Origin: an uncultured Sterolibacteriaceae bacterium
Lineage (GTDB): Bacteria > Pseudomonadota > Gammaproteobacteria > Burkholderiales > Rhodocyclaceae
DNA length: 64,000 nucleotides
Assembly (NCBI GenBank): GCA_937888595.1
Contig: CALARK010000022.1
Coordinates: 124,001-188,000, forward strand
Reading direction: 5' to 3'
The position numbers were made by a program, and so were the translations under genes. The notes under the pieces are model-generated. The model did no database searches. It was not told the origin of the DNA and saw only the letters and a program-made list of their open reading frames with translations. Shown piece by piece: positions 25,545-34,081 of the stretch (the first letter of the stretch is position 1; the number at the start of each line of letters is the position of its first letter).

Positions 25545-25772
25545 CTAGGAAGTCGGCTGGTCCAGCCTTTGATAGCCGCGCCTGAACCGAAGCCTCTCTA
25601 TCCGCTTCACCTCTCTCAGCGCCAGATCTTCCTCGAGGAAGATCTGGCGCTTGACGCCACCGCGGCGGTTGCCAAGACCATACCAGCGGCGGAAGAGCAC
25701 GAAGGCGCCGAACAGGTCTTGCTCCAGGATCAGAAGGTAGCCGCGCCTCTCCGTCCGGAACTCAATTCGCAT
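25545..25772 (-). CDS. WGR-domain-like protein, 75 aa
   Basis: ATG at 25770-25772 overlaps the end of the integrase gene by 11 bp. The sequence YLLILEQDLFGAFVLFRRWY followed by GLGNRRGGVKRQIF resembles the WGR fold (W/Y-G-R-like core followed by a glycine-rich turn). WGR domains bind nucleic acid or DNA-end complexes. A perfect 34-bp palindrome (25618-25651) lies inside the gene, coding RQIFLEEDLAL. Confidence 0.6.
   Translation of the reverse strand: MRIEFRTERRGYLLILEQDLFGAFVLFRRWYGLGNRRGGVKRQIFLEEDLALREVKRIERLRFRRGYQRLDQPTS
25618..25651. repeat. Perfect 34-bp palindrome
   Basis: Each half is 17 bases: AGCGCCAGATCTTCCTC and its exact complement, with no loop. It lies inside the WGR-like CDS. 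Could be a protein-binding site, a recombination site for the neighbouring recombinase, or a transcript hairpin. Confidence 0.7.
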
Positions 25773-27663
25773 CGGCAGCCTCCCGCTTGGCGATTTCCTG
25801 CCAGAGCCGTTCGTCGTCCGTCTCGGTGTAGATGGATGTGGTCGCAAGGCTCGCGTGACCGAGCAGCTTCTGTATCAGATTGGGCGGCACGCCGTCGAGT
25901 CCGAGGTGGCTGCCGCGCGTATGGCGGATCCAATGGACGGTAGCGCGCTCGAAGTCTTTCGCTTCATGCGTCCGCCCCTCGGACCGGAGGGTGTCGCTTG
26001 CGCCCAGGAAGAGACCGCGCAGCGTCTTGTACAGGCTGCTGGGAGAAATCGCCTCGTTCGCATCAAGGCGCGCGATCAGTGGTGTCTCGGGGGGATTGGC
26101 CAGCGGATCGGCCGCGAGCCCACGGTGCGTGAGGTATTCCCCCAAGGCATCGAGGACGCTATCCGGAATCGGGACGGCGCGCCACTTGCCTCCCTTCCCG
26201 CGCACTTTCAGCATCCACCGAACCCCCAAGGAGTCGCGGAGCGGCATGGTGTAGAGGCGGCCAATCTTCGCGTCCACCAGTTCCGACAGGCGCAGGCCCG
26301 TGGCATAGGCAAAGGGCAGGGCGAAACGAAGACGATGCGTGTTTGGATCGTCCGGTTGACGCGCCAAATGTTCGGTAAGGTACCGCCATTGCCCCTCGGA
26401 AAACACCCTCGTGAGCTCGATGTCCTCCGGCATGTCGTCTCGGGGTGCCAGCTTCTTGCCGACCGCATCCCATGGGTTGAAGGCACAATACTGGACGCGT
26501 ACCAGCCACTCGAACAGGCTCGACAGGATCGTCAACGCCTGGCGGACACTCGTGGCAGAAAGCGGACCGTCGAACGGTCGCCAGTTTGGGCTGAAACGTG
26601 GGGTGTTGCGTTTGCCGATCCATTCGTCCGGTGCAAGGCGGAAAGGCCACTGCTCGACCGACACACGGCCGAGCATGGACAGCCAGTCACGGTAGGCTGC
26701 GCAGTCCTCTACTGAAAGGTCGGAGAGCGCCTTCCCGCGTTCTATGATGGCCCAGAGCAGGAGCCGTTCCGCCTCCTTACGGTAGGCGCGCTCCGTGTTG
26801 GAGCTGCCGGATTTGGTCGCGAGCCAGGACAGGATCGCGTGATGGTCGTCAGCGGCTTCGACTCGGGGCTGAAGAGGATGCCGGTTCGACCCAGACCTGC
26901 CGGCGAGCAGCTCTGGCGCGACGAAGGCCTCGATCGGCACGATACCCGTCTCCCGGCACCTCGTCTGGATAAGCTCGGGCACCGGCTGGGTACGGATCGG
27001 CGCAAGCGCATGGCCGGGTAGGGGGCCCAATGATGCCTCGTAACCACGCAGCCAGGCGATGATCCGAGTTGCCCCCTTTTCGCCCAACTTCGGCACGGTG
27101 ACCCACCAGCGATAGCCGCGATCCCTGATTCGCTCCATCAAGGCCCCGATGGTCGGGATGCCGGCGAGTATGAGCCGGTCCGCCACCGGCCTGTCGAACC
27201 AGGCGGATACCAAATCGGCTGGCACGGGATCGGTGACAAGCAACCGCTCGATCCAGACGAGGGCCGCGAGTTGGCGTTCGATCAGACGTTGGCGCTGGCG
27301 GCCTCGCTTGTCACGGGCCTCCGGAAACGAGTCGAGATAGAGCTGGATCAGCTCATCCTCCCGGTAAAACCCGCTCGGATCGCGTTCGGCGCGGAAATCC
27401 TCCAGGGAAGGAATGGGGGACGCTTTCTGGGGGCGTTCCGCAGTCAAGTGGAGGCGCAGTAGGCGGGCTTCGCCACGCCGCCCATGGCGTAGGGCAGCCT
27501 GGCTCAGCGTGTCCCGCAACCACGTGAGGGTAGATTTGGCGAGTCTGAGATCAAGGCCGGTCTCGAGATATCGATCGGCCAGATCCTTGAGGTCGAGCCC
27601 TTGGAGCCAGCCCCGGTAGAGCGCGAGGTGATGCCGGCCGACTTTTCGTTCAACGGGCGACAT
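25762..27663 (-). CDS. Large tyrosine recombinase (phage integrase family)
   Basis: 633 aa from ATG 27661-27663; an in-frame ATG at 27780 would overlap the upstream gene by 131 bp. Catalytic residues are all present: Arg in ATGLRLSEL, Lys in VRGKGGKWRAVPI, H-x-x-R in HWIRHTRGSHL, His in LLGHASLATTS and Tyr in IYTETDDE. The N-terminal 300 residues are an additional domain found in a plasmid-borne integrase group, with two helix-hairpin-helix-like repeats (ADRLILAGIPTIGALMERI). Likely role: dimer resolution or site-specific integration. It is translationally coupled to the ParM-like operon. Confidence 0.85.
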   Translation of the reverse strand: MSPVERKVGRHHLALYRGWLQGLDLKDLADRYLETGLDLRLAKSTLTWLRDTLSQAALRHGRRGEARLLRLHLTAERPQKASPIPSLEDFRAERDPSGFYREDELIQLYLDSFPEARDKRGRQRQRLIERQLAALVWIERLLVTDPVPADLVSAWFDRPVADRLILAGIPTIGALMERIRDRGYRWWVTVPKLGEKGATRIIAWLRGYEASLGPLPGHALAPIRTQPVPELIQTRCRETGIVPIEAFVAPELLAGRSGSNRHPLQPRVEAADDHHAILSWLATKSGSSNTERAYRKEAERLLLWAIIERGKALSDLSVEDCAAYRDWLSMLGRVSVEQWPFRLAPDEWIGKRNTPRFSPNWRPFDGPLSATSVRQALTILSSLFEWLVRVQYCAFNPWDAVGKKLAPRDDMPEDIELTRVFSEGQWRYLTEHLARQPDDPNTHRLRFALPFAYATGLRLSELVDAKIGRLYTMPLRDSLGVRWMLKVRGKGGKWRAVPIPDSVLDALGEYLTHRGLAADPLANPPETPLIARLDANEAISPSSLYKTLRGLFLGASDTLRSEGRTHEAKDFERATVHWIRHTRGSHLGLDGVPPNLIQKLLGHASLATTSIYTETDDERLWQEIAKREAADAN

Positions 27664-28009
27664 CTGCCATTCGCCGGAGCAGTAGATCGGTTTCCGCCGC
27701 AGCAGCCTGATCCATCGCGAAGGAAGGGACGGGGCTCCACGCCAGGATTGCGGTTGCTTCGAAGTCGGCTTCGTCGCCATCCTCGTCCAGCACTATCAAT
27801 TCGCCATCCTCCTCGACGAGCGACCCCATGCGGACTGTTTGGGTGGGCTCGAATTCCTGATTGGCAAATGCCTGCCCGAGCGCGGAAATATGCAGGACCG
27901 GATCGCGGGCAAGAAAACTGGTGCGCAAGCCAGACTCGCAGGCGACCCACTTTCTGACCACGAGCGCGACCACGGTGTCTTTGGGCGGAAGCCCGATGTT
28001 CCACGTCAC
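27650..28009 (-). CDS. Hypothetical protein, 119 aa, in partition operon
   Basis: GTG at 28007-28009 overlaps the TGA of the preceding gene (GTGA). Begins with VTWNIGLPPKDTVVALVVRK; acidic middle. It overlaps the integrase start by 14 bp. Unknown function. Confidence 0.6.
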   Translation of the reverse strand: MTWNIGLPPKDTVVALVVRKWVACESGLRTSFLARDPVLHISALGQAFANQEFEPTQTVRMGSLVEEDGELIVLDEDGDEADFEATAILAWSPVPSFAMDQAAAAETDLLLRRMADVAR

Positions 28010-28257
28010 ACGCCATCCCCCAATGATTTCGCGAAGTGCAGGGCACGAGCCGGCCTCTCCTTTCCTTGCTGGTCCGTCGCCGGACTGTCGGGCACCGGGG
28101 GCTTGGTGATGGCGATGCCGCCGGTCATGGCCGCAAGACCGAGGGTTGCCAGAGTGCGGACGCGTTCGGCCCGTAGTCTGGCCGGAACCTTCCCCAACTC
28201 AGCGAAGAGTTCCGGGTTGGCCGGCGTCACAGTCAGCACGACACGAATGCTGCTCAC
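28006..28257 (-). CDS. Small protein after ParM-like gene (possible partition adaptor), 83 aa
   Basis: ATG 28255-28257 overlaps the ParM-like stop by 4 bp. Begins MSSIRVVLTVTPANPELFAE with a basic helix LRAERVRTLATLG. Position suits a StbB/ParR-like DNA-binding adaptor, but the sequence alone does not prove it. Confidence 0.5.
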   Translation of the reverse strand: MSSIRVVLTVTPANPELFAELGKVPARLRAERVRTLATLGLAAMTGGIAITKPPVPDSPATDQQGKERPARALHFAKSLGDGV

Positions 28258-29228
28258 AAGGTGTTCCCCATGAGCCAGAAACCGCGGGCGTTCGAGAACA
28301 CCGAATCCTTGGGAGTCGCCACGGTGAGCCGCGGGAAGGCATCTTGTAAGGCTTCACGGAAGAACTGGGCGCCGCCGCCCACGAGAACCACGAGGTCGGG
28401 CATCTTGCTTTCGGTGCGCAAAGACTTCTGGATGGATTCGACGACGACGGGCCCCACGGTCTTCGCGGCCTGCTCGATGTAGGGCGTGATCTCGACGCGC
28501 TGGCCGAGAACCAGAACGGCTGGTTTGCCGGCCCGGACAGCGTTTTCCAGGGTCTCGGTATTGACCGCGGCCCCGTGATCCTTGGCAATGAGTCTGGAGG
28601 CCTCTTCGAGAATTACCGACGAGGCATTGAGGCTCGTGCCGGAGGATTGCCGGTGCAGATCCTTGTGGGCGATGACCACCCAATCGACTGAGAAAAAGCC
28701 GGGATCGACCACGAGAACGCGGGCATCTTCGATATCGGCATCCTCCTGAGCGATGTAATCGAGGAGACCTCCGATGGGTTGGGGGATGACCTTGACCTTC
28801 TCTACGGAAACCGCACGTTTCGGTGTGACCTGGTGGGTGCCGCACATTTGCTCGGCGAGCGCATTCCTGCGCGCTTCGTCGAGATACTGCGATACCGGCA
28901 GTCCGGTGACTAGCACTTCGATCCGATCCATTTCGGAAAGCAGCAGGCCCGCATGGAACAAGGCCTCGTAGGACGCGCTGGCGGTGTAGTCGGCATGAAG
29001 CGAACGGGTCCACATCTCCGCTCGATCAGGCGACACGCCGGCCACGAACTCCTGCCCATGGACGAGCACATGCAGGAATTCGTCCTGGGCCTTGCCATCG
29101 AAGCGCGAACCGAAGCGGTCTGCGGGAGCGGCGCCGGCCGGGCGCAGATGGGTTTTCGCGGACTCTCCTTTGGGGCCGAAGGCGAGTTTCAGATTCGAGT
29201 AGCCAATGTCGATGCCGAGGATGTTCAC
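28254..29228 (-). CDS. ParM/StbA-like actin-family plasmid segregation protein
   Basis: 324 aa. Actin-fold ATPase motifs: phosphate 1 MNILGIDIGYSNLKLAFG (residues 1-18), phosphate 2 VLVVDPGFFSVDWVV (about 165-180) and the adenosine motif LVVLVGGGAQFF (about 285-296). ParM-type filaments push plasmid copies apart. First gene of an overlapping minus-strand operon; upstream (29229-29802) lie palindromic repeats that could be the partition site. Confidence 0.8.
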   Translation of the reverse strand: MNILGIDIGYSNLKLAFGPKGESAKTHLRPAGAAPADRFGSRFDGKAQDEFLHVLVHGQEFVAGVSPDRAEMWTRSLHADYTASASYEALFHAGLLLSEMDRIEVLVTGLPVSQYLDEARRNALAEQMCGTHQVTPKRAVSVEKVKVIPQPIGGLLDYIAQEDADIEDARVLVVDPGFFSVDWVVIAHKDLHRQSSGTSLNASSVILEEASRLIAKDHGAAVNTETLENAVRAGKPAVLVLGQRVEITPYIEQAAKTVGPVVVESIQKSLRTESKMPDLVVLVGGGAQFFREALQDAFPRLTVATPKDSVFSNARGFWLMGNTL

Positions 29229-29374
29229 GTCGTTCTCCTGTGAGTTGAAGGCGGTCCGTCCTTAGCTAGTCATCTCAGTGCACCGCCTGTGCATCACCAA
29301 AGATGTCCGTCGCCTTTCATGGCAGGGCAATACCGCTAGCGGACCGTCAGCGAACTTAACAAGACGCCCAAGCG

Positions 29375-29424
29375 AAACGAGGGCGAAAAGCGCACAGAAC
29401 TGACGCATTTCGCCCTCGTTTTAG
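29375..29424. repeat. 14-bp inverted repeat shared with the trfA upstream region
   Basis: AAACGAGGGCGAAA (29375-29388) and TTTCGCCCTCGTTT (29408-29421) form a hairpin. The right arm continues as TTTCGCCCTCGTTTTAG (29408-29424), identical to 52939-52955. The left arm, inverted, matches 52932-52952 over 21 bases. Candidate shared operator or replication-protein site. Confidence 0.65.
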
Positions 29425-29535
29425 AAAGGCCGTTGGTTACGATCGATGAAAGCTTCTATGTCAAGCCATCAGGGGTAGCGACCGCATGCTTGCAGGTATG
29501 CGGCGATGCCAGCCAGGACGATGAGAGGTGAAAAG

Positions 29536-29733
29536 CTCCTATTAGGAGAGATTGTCGGAGGCTATGCGAATCGCGTGGCATGGCTCCTATTAGGAGGCGT
29601 GAGGGTGGATGAAAGCCCCTACTAGGAGGCCAGCAATAGATAGCTTGGCGAGATTGCGTCTACGCGTGCTTCTCGCCGAAAAATCGGGCTCCTAATAGGA
29701 GGCATTGGAGTAGATGAAAGCTCCTATTAGGAG
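29536..29733. repeat. Five 13-bp palindromic repeats (candidate oriT/partition site)
   Basis: CTCCTATTAGGAG at 29536, 29584 and 29721; variants CCCCTACTAGGAG at 29616 and CTCCTAATAGGAG at 29689. Start-to-start distances are 48, 32, 73 and 32 bases. Most are preceded by GAAAG. Each is a dyad fit for a dimeric protein. They sit in the 574-base gap between the ParM-like gene and the MobI-like gene; otherwise that gap holds only the inverted repeat at 29375. Confidence 0.75.
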
Positions 29734-29802
29734 AGTGGCAAAACGAGGCATCAGGAGGATTCATACCTGCTGATTCCTACTTAGTAAGAGAAGCGATCAG
29801 GT

Positions 29803-30279
29803 ATGGGAACGACGAGTTATCAGGAGTTGGCGGTAGAGCAGCTTCACGCATGGTTGGACGATCTGCATGAACAGGCAGAAAAGATCGTGGAGGCGCACTG
29901 GGCGGTAGTCAGAGCGACCGAGCAGAAATTGCCGGGGTGGGAGAACAAGAGCGCGCTCCAGTTGCGTTGCACGAGGGAGGGCAACTCGATAAAGATCGAG
30001 TGGGTGAAGATTCGGTGGGTTGGGTCGAAGGCAAAGGGAACACGAAAAGCGAAAAGGGAATACCTCCGGAAGACAGGGGAGTACGGCTACAGCCTGAATA
30101 CGCTCCTAGGGCTTAGCAAAGAGTGGGAGAAGCCCTTGGTAGAGGACACCGAGACCAAGCTGACGGCGATCCGGCGCGAAGCACGCCACATCAACAAGGC
30201 CCTCCAGCTCATCCGGTTTGCCAAGGATGCGAGAAAAGCCGCTATGGCCGCGGACAAGAACGGTGGCACCGATGCGTGA
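29803..30279 (+). CDS. MobI-like conjugation accessory protein
   Basis: 158 aa. The sequence EKIVEAHWAVVRATEQKLPG, then a strand rich in RC.REGNSIKIEWVKIRW, then KREYLRKTGEYGYSLNTLL and a helix EKPLVEDTETKLTAIRRE follows the pattern of MobI proteins, which help relaxases act at oriT in SXT and IncC elements, where oriT lies just upstream of mobI. Here palindromic repeats lie just upstream. Assigned from recalled family pattern, so moderate confidence. The next gene overlaps its stop. Confidence 0.55.
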   Translation: MGTTSYQELAVEQLHAWLDDLHEQAEKIVEAHWAVVRATEQKLPGWENKSALQLRCTREGNSIKIEWVKIRWVGSKAKGTRKAKREYLRKTGEYGYSLNTLLGLSKEWEKPLVEDTETKLTAIRREARHINKALQLIRFAKDARKAAMAADKNGGTDA

Positions 30280-30670
30280 TCCAACGCTGGCCGCACAAGC
30301 GCAAGGGGCTGCCATGCGAAAGCTCTCCTGTCGCACCAGGCGCCCTGTGGGTCGCGCCGATCTTTCTCTGGCCGGCCTTCTGTGCGGTCATCCCGTCTTC
30401 GTTCCGCCGCCCGGCATCGTTCGCGTTCACCGTCTCGCCGACGACGAGAGCCGGTTGCCTGATCGGCCCGACCGTCTTGGTCAATGTCTGGCTGCCATCC
30501 ATGCCGGTGCATCCTCCGTGGGAGCGATCATCAAGGCGCTTCCGTTCGAAACCACTGTAACAAGCCTCAATGACGATCTGGACGAGCTGGCCCGATGTGG
30601 TGCGATCCGTGTCGTGACCCGCAAAGGGTCCGCCCAGTATCTCCCGGCTACCACCAAGGTGACGGAATGA
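30272..30670 (+). CDS. Hypothetical protein with winged-helix-like C-terminus, 132 aa
   Basis: ATG 30272 overlaps the MobI-like stop. The end SLNDDLDELARCGAIRVVTR looks like the recognition helix and wing of a small DNA-binding domain. Overlaps the next gene by 4 bp. Family unknown. Confidence 0.5.
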   Translation: MRDPTLAAQAQGAAMRKLSCRTRRPVGRADLSLAGLLCGHPVFVPPPGIVRVHRLADDESRLPDRPDRLGQCLAAIHAGASSVGAIIKALPFETTVTSLNDDLDELARCGAIRVVTRKGSAQYLPATTKVTE

Positions 30671-31407
30671 TCGACAAGGCCAAAGCCCTCGAAAGAATCC
30701 GAAAGTGCCTCGCCTTGGCTGGTTCCAGTGAACCCCACGAAGCCGCTGCCGCCCTCCGGCAGGCGAAAGCCCTGATGGAAAAATACGGCATCTCCGACCT
30801 GGAAGCTTCCCTCTCAGATATCGGTGAGCTGGAGTGCAAGTCTAGCGGGAAGTCGACTATCCCGATGTGGGAGGCCACACTTGCGAAGGCTGTTGGCGAA
30901 GCTCTCGGCTGCCGGGTCATGCATCGTGCCGGTCGCTGTGCAGGCCAGTCCTATGTGCGACCGTTTCTCTCCGCGCAGCGGCACTACTACCGGCCGTACT
31001 ACGAGAACGGCCGCCTTTTCTTCATCGGGGCTGGCCCTCGTCCTGAGATGGCCCGCTATGCCTTCGAGACCCTGCGTCGGCAACTCCGTAAGGCTCGGAA
31101 GGAATACCTGCGTCGGGTTGGCCGGAACCCCAAGCGCGTGGATGCCTTCGTGCTTGGTTGGGTTCTCGCTGTCCAGCAAAAGGTCGAGGCGCTCGCCGCG
31201 CCTCTGACCGAACTCGAACGTGTCGATGCCGCGATCGCGGCCAGACATGGCAAGACAGAAGAAACCGCCAAACTCGGCAAGGATCGCTCCGGCCTGCTCG
31301 ACGGCGACAAGGATGCGGTACGTGATGCCGCCAGAGGCATGGCAGCCGGCCGGGATATCGATCTTCATTCCGGAATCGGTCTGGATCGGCCGGTGATGAT
31401 TTCATGA
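30667..31407 (+). CDS. DUF2786-like protein, 246 aa
   Basis: The N-terminus AKALERIRKCLALAGSSEPH followed by EAAAALRQAKALMEKYGI is the DUF2786 signature; the rest resembles the associated C-terminal domain with a conserved RRQLRKARKEYLRRVG helix. Common on phages and plasmids, function unknown. ATG 30667 overlaps the previous stop. Confidence 0.75.
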   Translation: MIDKAKALERIRKCLALAGSSEPHEAAAALRQAKALMEKYGISDLEASLSDIGELECKSSGKSTIPMWEATLAKAVGEALGCRVMHRAGRCAGQSYVRPFLSAQRHYYRPYYENGRLFFIGAGPRPEMARYAFETLRRQLRKARKEYLRRVGRNPKRVDAFVLGWVLAVQQKVEALAAPLTELERVDAAIAARHGKTEETAKLGKDRSGLLDGDKDAVRDAARGMAAGRDIDLHSGIGLDRPVMIS

Positions 31408-32093
31408 GGATGCCAGTGAGGATCGGGGCAGACGTTGCCGAACTGCTCGACAGGCTGGGCCTGGCCATCGGCGCCAGTCACGTCGAGATTGTCGATTTCA
31501 AGCAAGCGGAAAGCTGCTACATCCACCATACCCAAGTGCCTGTAGCACTGACCGGCTACGCCCTCGTGTCGCCTGCTTTCGCTCGTGGCCGCTTCCCGAA
31601 GCTCTCGTTCATCGACCTGATCCATAAGCGCCCGTCTATGGGTGAAATCGAGGCCTGCGCCATTGCGGCGGTGTGCGGCGCCGAGGTTGTCCCGCCGTTC
31701 TGGAGCAATCCTGAGCCGTTCAGTGACCACCTGTGGTCCGTCATCGCCAGGCACGGTCTCGAGCCGTTTTTCGAGCGGGTTGGGGAGCGGTATCGGTTCG
31801 GCAGCCGGGGGGACCACTATCTGATGCGGCCCCGGGGTTTCAACTGGAGCAATCCGGATCAGCCGGAGATCCCGGGTGCATTGGCCAAGTGGCGCGCCGA
31901 CTACAAGAAACTGCCACCTGCACGGCAGCTGATGGTCGCGACGATCCTCCAGCTCTACCGGCAGGGAGGTGACCCCTGCTGGATGGTTCGTGTGCCGAAG
32001 AAATGGCATGCCGCAGAGGGCGTTGAGATTCTGAAAAAGGATGGCGCACTACAGGACTGGGCACGGCTGTATGCCTTATATCCAGGCTGGTAG
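31404..32093 (+). CDS. Hypothetical protein, 229 aa
   Basis: ATG 31404 overlaps the DUF2786-like stop (ATGA). Begins MRMPVRIGADVAELLDRLGL. Soluble, with many tryptophans in the C-terminal half. No motif recognised. Last gene of the four-gene run starting at the MobI-like gene. Confidence 0.6.
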   Translation: MRMPVRIGADVAELLDRLGLAIGASHVEIVDFKQAESCYIHHTQVPVALTGYALVSPAFARGRFPKLSFIDLIHKRPSMGEIEACAIAAVCGAEVVPPFWSNPEPFSDHLWSVIARHGLEPFFERVGERYRFGSRGDHYLMRPRGFNWSNPDQPEIPGALAKWRADYKKLPPARQLMVATILQLYRQGGDPCWMVRVPKKWHAAEGVEILKKDGALQDWARLYALYPGW

Positions 32094-32293
32094 CGAGAAA
32101 CGGCAAGGTAGAGACGGCGGATGGGCACCGTCTCCCCTTGGCGTTATTATGCAGTTTGTTTGCAACTTGGCTCAGTCGTTGAGCCTCGATCAGTTCATCT
32201 TGGGAGCGGCAGCCTAGGCACCTGCATTCCTTGGCGTCTGATGGAGAGCGGGCTGTGCAGGGCACCAATCCAGCGTTACCGAGTGAGGAAAAA

Positions 32294-32716
32294 ATGCAAG
32301 AAGACTTGAGGCGCCCCGGTCTGGATTTTGATGATCGTGACCGCGAAGGGGTCGCCAAGGCCCTGGAGCCATTCTCCGATGTCATCGATGGAGATCCGTG
32401 GTTGTTCGCCCAGTCGCTGGCTCAAAAGCAATTCGAAACCCTACTTGCTAAGGATTTGCCGATGACCACCTATCTAGGGGGAAAGCCAGTGGATTCAGGC
32501 GTTGTCAACGGAGTTCTGCATCCCCTCTACCGCGGATTGGGCGTGATCTTCATGCTGACCGAACCTTCATCGCTTAGCGTCGGAGTAGAGTCAGTGTCAC
32601 ATGTATGGGATGCTCCCATCCGGCCAGAACAAAAGGTGCGGGCAAAGTTCTGGATCTCGGCCGCTACTCTCATGACGGGCCGCTATGAGGCCGCATCCAC
32701 CATTAAGGCTAAGTAA
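32294..32716 (+). CDS. Hypothetical protein, 140 aa
   Basis: ATG 32294 follows GTGAGGAAAAA; the in-frame ATG at 32231 lacks a ribosome binding site. Begins MQEDLRRPGLDFDDRDREGV. Preceded by about 200 bases without a recognisable element. Function unknown. Confidence 0.55.
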   Translation: MQEDLRRPGLDFDDRDREGVAKALEPFSDVIDGDPWLFAQSLAQKQFETLLAKDLPMTTYLGGKPVDSGVVNGVLHPLYRGLGVIFMLTEPSSLSVGVESVSHVWDAPIRPEQKVRAKFWISAATLMTGRYEAASTIKAK

Positions 32717-32726
32717 CAGCAGGACT

Positions 32727-33116
32727 ATGGAACCAAACCTTCACCTTAGGATATCAATCCTTTCCCCTGGTCCGTATGTGACGCCTTTGAAGTTCCGTGG
32801 TTGGCTTCGAGGGGAGGCGGCTGACATCGACCTGAAGACGCGGAACACTGGTCTTGCTCATCAGGTGAGCATCATCCGACTCTTCATGCCCAATCGCCTG
32901 CGACTTTCGATTGGCCAGAAGAAACTCGACAAGATTCTCCAGGATATCGTCGATCGCTTCGAGACCATCTACCGTATTGAACTCGAACAGGTGGATGCTC
33001 CTCTCAGCATGGAGGAGATTGTGGAGATCGAGGCGGAGACACGCGCAACGATGGAAGCGCTACGCGAGCAGGAAAAATCGGGGGACGGCCCGGATGCTCC
33101 ACCAACGGTTCATTAG
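32727..33116 (+). CDS. Hypothetical protein, 129 aa
   Basis: ATG 32727, 10 nt after the previous stop. Begins MEPNLHLRISILSPGPYVTP; the C-terminal half is acidic helix. Part of a three-gene run. Family unknown. Confidence 0.5.
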   Translation: MEPNLHLRISILSPGPYVTPLKFRGWLRGEAADIDLKTRNTGLAHQVSIIRLFMPNRLRLSIGQKKLDKILQDIVDRFETIYRIELEQVDAPLSMEEIVEIEAETRATMEALREQEKSGDGPDAPPTVH

Positions 33117-33130
33117 CAGAGGGAATCTTG

Positions 33131-33673
33131 GTGGCTCGATTTGATGACTCCCAATATGTGATCCTCACGGATGCCGATGGCTTGGCGAACATCGAGGATG
33201 ATGTGCTGATCGTCCTTGATATTTCTCGGCGTGAAGTTGATTCTGGGAAGATCGCCAGCGCGCTCGAGCGCCTCCATGTGCTGACTGATAGTGTGGAGAA
33301 TGTACGACGCCATCGGGAAGCTCTGGTCTTCCAGATCGGAGGCTACGATAACGATCCACGCGAACTGCCAGAAATTCCCGAGGTGCGCGCCTTCTTCCAT
33401 CGCTTGGTCGAGGAATGGCCTCACTGGCTATGGTTTCTGCACCGGGGAGTGGGAGCGATCGGGCTGCTGCTCGCCCTGCTTTGCGACGTGCGCGTCGTGC
33501 GAGGCGCGGGTAGCTACGGAACAGAGTTCCTCAATCAGGCGCAACTGGCGGCTGCTGTAGCTGATCTCCTGGATCGTGGGAATGCCCTCTTTGCCACTTA
33601 CGGCATTACCGCGGAGGAGGCCGCCGAGTCGGCTGACTCGGCGGTGGCCGAGCTCTTGGGCGAAAAAGCTTGA
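33131..33673 (+). CDS. Hypothetical protein, 180 aa
   Basis: GTG 33131 is preferred, with GAGGGAATCTTG upstream; TTG 33128 is the alternative. Begins with VARFDDSQYVILTDADGLAN. A tryptophan-rich hydrophobic stretch (EWPHWLWFLHRGVGAIGLLL) lies near residue 100. A G8 run follows the stop at about 33675. Function unknown. Confidence 0.5.
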   Translation: MARFDDSQYVILTDADGLANIEDDVLIVLDISRREVDSGKIASALERLHVLTDSVENVRRHREALVFQIGGYDNDPRELPEIPEVRAFFHRLVEEWPHWLWFLHRGVGAIGLLLALLCDVRVVRGAGSYGTEFLNQAQLAAAVADLLDRGNALFATYGITAEEAAESADSAVAELLGEKA

Positions 33674-33687
33674 GGAGGGGGGGGCGG

Positions 33688-33936
33688 TTACGCGGCGGAC
33701 TTCCGGCTCTTGGCGATGCCCTTCTTCGCCGCCGAAAGCTGGTCGTCGGTGAGCTGTCCCGTCTCACGCAGATGAATCAGGATCGCCGTCGGCATCGGAA
33801 TGTTGCGTCCGGATTCGTACCGGCTGCCGCCACTCTGAGTAACCCCATAGCGGCCCCAGAATGCGGACTGGTTCATGCCGAGCCTGCGGCGGTACTCCTG
33901 GATGTTTGACAGATCGAGCTTGGTGGACTTAGCCAT
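33688..33936 (-). CDS. Small helix-turn-helix regulator (Cro/CI type)
   Basis: 82 aa from ATG 33934-33936. SNIQEYRRRLGMNQSAFWGR followed by YGVTQSGGSRYESGRNIPMP is a typical HTH_3 fold with the Q-S-G-G-S-R-Y-E recognition pattern. Likely represses a plasmid promoter, perhaps the divergent SRAP gene at 34082. A longer N-terminal reading from 33993 is less likely. Confidence 0.75.
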   Translation of the reverse strand: MAKSTKLDLSNIQEYRRRLGMNQSAFWGRYGVTQSGGSRYESGRNIPMPTAILIHLRETGQLTDDQLSAAKKGIAKSRKSAA

Positions 33937-34081
33937 CTTGTTCTCCCGTGAATCTGGCGTATGACGCCAGCGCGGCGGCATACTAGCACTCAAGAAATGC
34001 GTTGCAGCTTCGAAATGCGCACAAGAATGTCTTATTTCACCACTCTGTTACCGAATCATTCGTGCTGAGATAATTCGAGGC

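Noticed and set aside
27664..27780. Upstream start of the tyrosine recombinase
   Set aside because: Would overlap the coding region of the 119-aa gene by 131 bp and adds a low-complexity basic leader.
29240..29275. Ninth copy of the UAGCUGR leader (TTAGCTA near 29263)
   Set aside because: No complementary stem arms and no AAACAARCAGCA tail on either strand.
29536..29733. CRISPR array
   Set aside because: Repeats are 13-bp palindromes with uneven spacing (32, 48, 73) and no cas genes; fits protein-binding iterons.
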